Of a stretch of 6,852 nt of DNA, positions 5,804-6,852 are shown one piece after another. Source of the DNA: Brachyspira pilosicoli (GTDB lineage: Bacteria; Spirochaetota; Brachyspiria; Brachyspirales; Brachyspiraceae); the NCBI RefSeq assembly GCF_019402445.1, contig NZ_SRZM01000113.1, positions 1-6,852 on the forward strand. Direction: 5' to 3'. Position 1 is the first letter of the stretch. Every line of letters begins with the position of its first letter. The notes under the pieces are model-generated. The model did not search any database. It had not been told where the DNA came from and saw only the letters and a program-made list of their open reading frames with translations. A program made the translations under genes and the position numbers.

Positions 5804-6700
5804 TTATAGTTTAGATAAATATTTATCAAACATCTCTTTTAATACTTTTTTCTCTGCTTTACCAAGAGGTTTTGAACCCATAGGTGCTCTGCAATAAGAA
5901 ACAGCTGAAGAATCATAGAAAGTAATACATTCTTTAAGTGCTGGATATATACCTACACTTAGTAAAGTTTTAATTATATCATTCATATCATGCTGTATTT
6001 TTAAAGCCTTAGATAAATCTTTATTTTCAACAGCATCTATTACTTTTTTTGCTAAAGGAGCTTGTATATTGTATGTAGAACCAATTCCTGACCTTAAACC
6101 ATAAGAAGCATATGCTATTAATAATTCATCAAAACCAGCCCACATCATCTTATCAGGGAATTTTTGTATTAATCTTTCTAATAAGAATAAATCTGATGAA
6201 GTATATTTGATACCCATCACTCTTTTATCTTCAAAGAGTTTTCCAAAATCATTTAATGATATACTGTTATTTGATAGACTAGGCAAGAAATATATTACCA
6301 AAGGAATTTTACTTGTTGCCTTTAGAATTGTGTTATAATATTTGCTAATATCATTAAATGAAAATGGATAATAATATGGAGTAACAGCTGATATTAAGTC
6401 GTATCCTAATTCTTCTGCCTTTTGTGCCATTTCACAAGCTTCATTAAGATTTAATGTACCTACATGTGCTATTAGAGGTATTTTTCCATTAACTTCTTCT
6501 TTTGTAATTTCAAATACAGCTATTCTTTCTTCTTTAGACATTAATAGTCCTTCTCCAGTAGAACCTCCAACATATAATCCATTAACTTTCATACGGTCAA
6601 TATTGTGTCTTACATATTTCCTCAATACTTTTTCATCTAATTTTCCACTTTTGTTAAATGGAGTCATTAGAGCAGATAATATACCTTCACATTTATTCAT
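5804..6700 (-). CDS. nanA: N-acetylneuraminate lyase (sialic acid aldolase)
   Basis: This 298-residue cytosolic TIM-barrel enzyme of the DHDPS/NAL class I aldolase family cleaves N-acetylneuraminate to N-acetylmannosamine and pyruvate. Key residues fall at the same numbers as I recall for E. coli NanA: GGSTGE (45-50) with S47 and T48 for the pyruvate carboxylate, Y137, Schiff-base lysine K165 in GIKYTSSD (163-170), T167, G189-F-D191-E192 for the sialic acid chain, and IGSTYN (206-211) with S208. L142 stands where dihydrodipicolinate synthases carry an arginine, favouring NAL. Tyr172 of E. coli is Phe here. The frame is open upstream to an ATG at 6778, but AAGGAGG (6712-6706) 5 nt before 6700 and the family N terminus (MNKCEGILSALMTPF) fix the start; the extra 26 codons would overlap the promoter. 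It is first in the cluster. Confidence 0.94.
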   Translation of the reverse strand: MNKCEGILSALMTPFNKSGKLDEKVLRKYVRHNIDRMKVNGLYVGGSTGEGLLMSKEERIAVFEITKEEVNGKIPLIAHVGTLNLNEACEMAQKAEELGYDLISAVTPYYYPFSFNDISKYYNTILKATSKIPLVIYFLPSLSNNSISLNDFGKLFEDKRVMGIKYTSSDLFLLERLIQKFPDKMMWAGFDELLIAYASYGLRSGIGSTYNIQAPLAKKVIDAVENKDLSKALKIQHDMNDIIKTLLSVGIYPALKECITFYDSSAVSYCRAPMGSKPLGKAEKKVLKEMFDKYLSKL

Positions 6701-6705
6701 CTGTT

Positions 6706-6712
6706 CCTCCTT
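6706..6712 (-). promoter_or_regulatory. nanA ribosome binding site
   Basis: AAGGAGG on the minus strand is a full Shine-Dalgarno 5 nt before the ATG at 6700, the strongest in the window. It decides the nanA start against the in-frame ATG at 6778, which lacks any such site. Confidence 0.88.
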
Positions 6713-6749
6713 GTTATTTTTTATATTTATGTATATTCCTATATTATAT

Positions 6750-6778
6750 ATTGTATAAATTAAGTATACTTTAATCAA
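6750..6778 (-). promoter_or_regulatory. promoter of the nan cluster
   Basis: On the minus strand TTGATT (6778-6773) and TACAAT (6755-6750) are separated by exactly 17 bp. They match the -35 and -10 consensus at 4 and 5 of 6 positions. Start of transcription would be near 6743, giving a 43-nt leader that contains the nanA ribosome binding site. Upstream DNA to the window end is almost pure A/T (only three G or C in 6779-6852), resembling an UP element or curved promoter DNA. A 10-bp palindrome fills the middle of the spacer. Confidence 0.6.
6762..6771. promoter_or_regulatory. candidate operator palindrome in the nanA promoter spacer
   Basis: AAGTATACTT is a perfect 10-bp palindrome between the -35 and -10 of the nanA promoter, where a bound repressor would block RNA polymerase. 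A one-mismatch copy, AAATATACTT, lies at 6814-6823, 52 bp away (about five helical turns). Another, AAGTATAGTT, lies at 5251-5260 just after nanQ. AGTATA-like words also occur inside coding sequence, so the variant copies may be chance. No regulator gene is in the window. Confidence 0.35.
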
Positions 6779-6852
6779 TATATATTATAAATATTTTTGC
6801 TAATATATTTAAAAAATATACTTTTTTTATAATAATATATATATAATTATAT

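Noticed and set aside
6701..6778. N-terminal 26-codon extension of nanA from an ATG at 6778
   Set aside because: It has no ribosome binding site, its start lies inside the predicted -35 element, and the residues do not match the NAL N terminus. The ATG at 6700 has AAGGAGG.
6779..6852. Alternating AT run as an origin or a CRISPR-like repeat
   Set aside because: There is no repeat-spacer periodicity and there are no DnaA boxes. It is best seen as AT-rich promoter-upstream DNA.

Overview
The window is strongly AT-rich. Its genes use A/T-ending codons and AAGGAG-type ribosome binding sites, and two of the six products begin with lipoprotein (SPII) signal peptides. Together with a cyclically permuted sialic acid mutarotase and a small-lipoprotein gene, this points to an anaerobic host-associated bacterium. 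Brachyspira (a gut spirochaete) is my best guess and Fusobacterium or a Clostridium relative is the alternative. The assignment is an inference from composition and gene content; no ribosomal or other phylogenetic marker is present.

Left part (1-1273). The first ~45 bases may be the last codons of a gene cut by the window edge. A minus-strand gene (183-1124) encodes a ten-helix TDT-family (TehA/SLAC1-like) anion or acid transporter. A 149-bp divergent intergenic region then holds candidate promoters for both directions, an unusual ribosome binding site/hairpin arrangement for the transporter, and a seven-G tract in the ribosome binding site of the next gene.

Middle (1274-2473). A small lipoprotein of unknown function (1274-1609) and a class I SAM-dependent methyltransferase (1649-2395) lie on the plus strand 39 bp apart. 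No terminator is visible between them. The methyltransferase converges on the sialic acid cluster, and the 78-bp gap holds an AT palindrome and a terminator hairpin best suited to the minus strand.

Right part (2474-6852). A minus-strand N-acetylneuraminate (sialic acid) utilisation cluster reads, in transcription order: a good sigma-70-type promoter (6750-6778), nanA (sialic acid lyase), an internal terminator-like hairpin, nanQ/yhcH (cytosolic sialic acid anomerase), an SSS-family Na+/solute symporter (the presumed sialic acid importer), and nanM (a lipoprotein mutarotase with a circularly permuted beta-propeller), then the terminator at 2410-2445.

Inferred pathway: NanM equilibrates the anomers of free sialic acid outside the inner membrane. 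The symporter imports it with Na+, NanQ speeds formation of the open-chain form, and NanA cleaves it to N-acetylmannosamine and pyruvate. The downstream genes nanK, nanE, nagA and nagB, a sialidase, an outer-membrane porin and a dedicated regulator are not in the window. The enzymes are recognisable; the less ordinary signals are in regulation (the internal hairpin after nanA, the palindrome inside the nanA promoter, the poly-G ribosome binding site, and the hairpin between ribosome binding site and start codon of the transporter). I see no clearly new multi-gene system.
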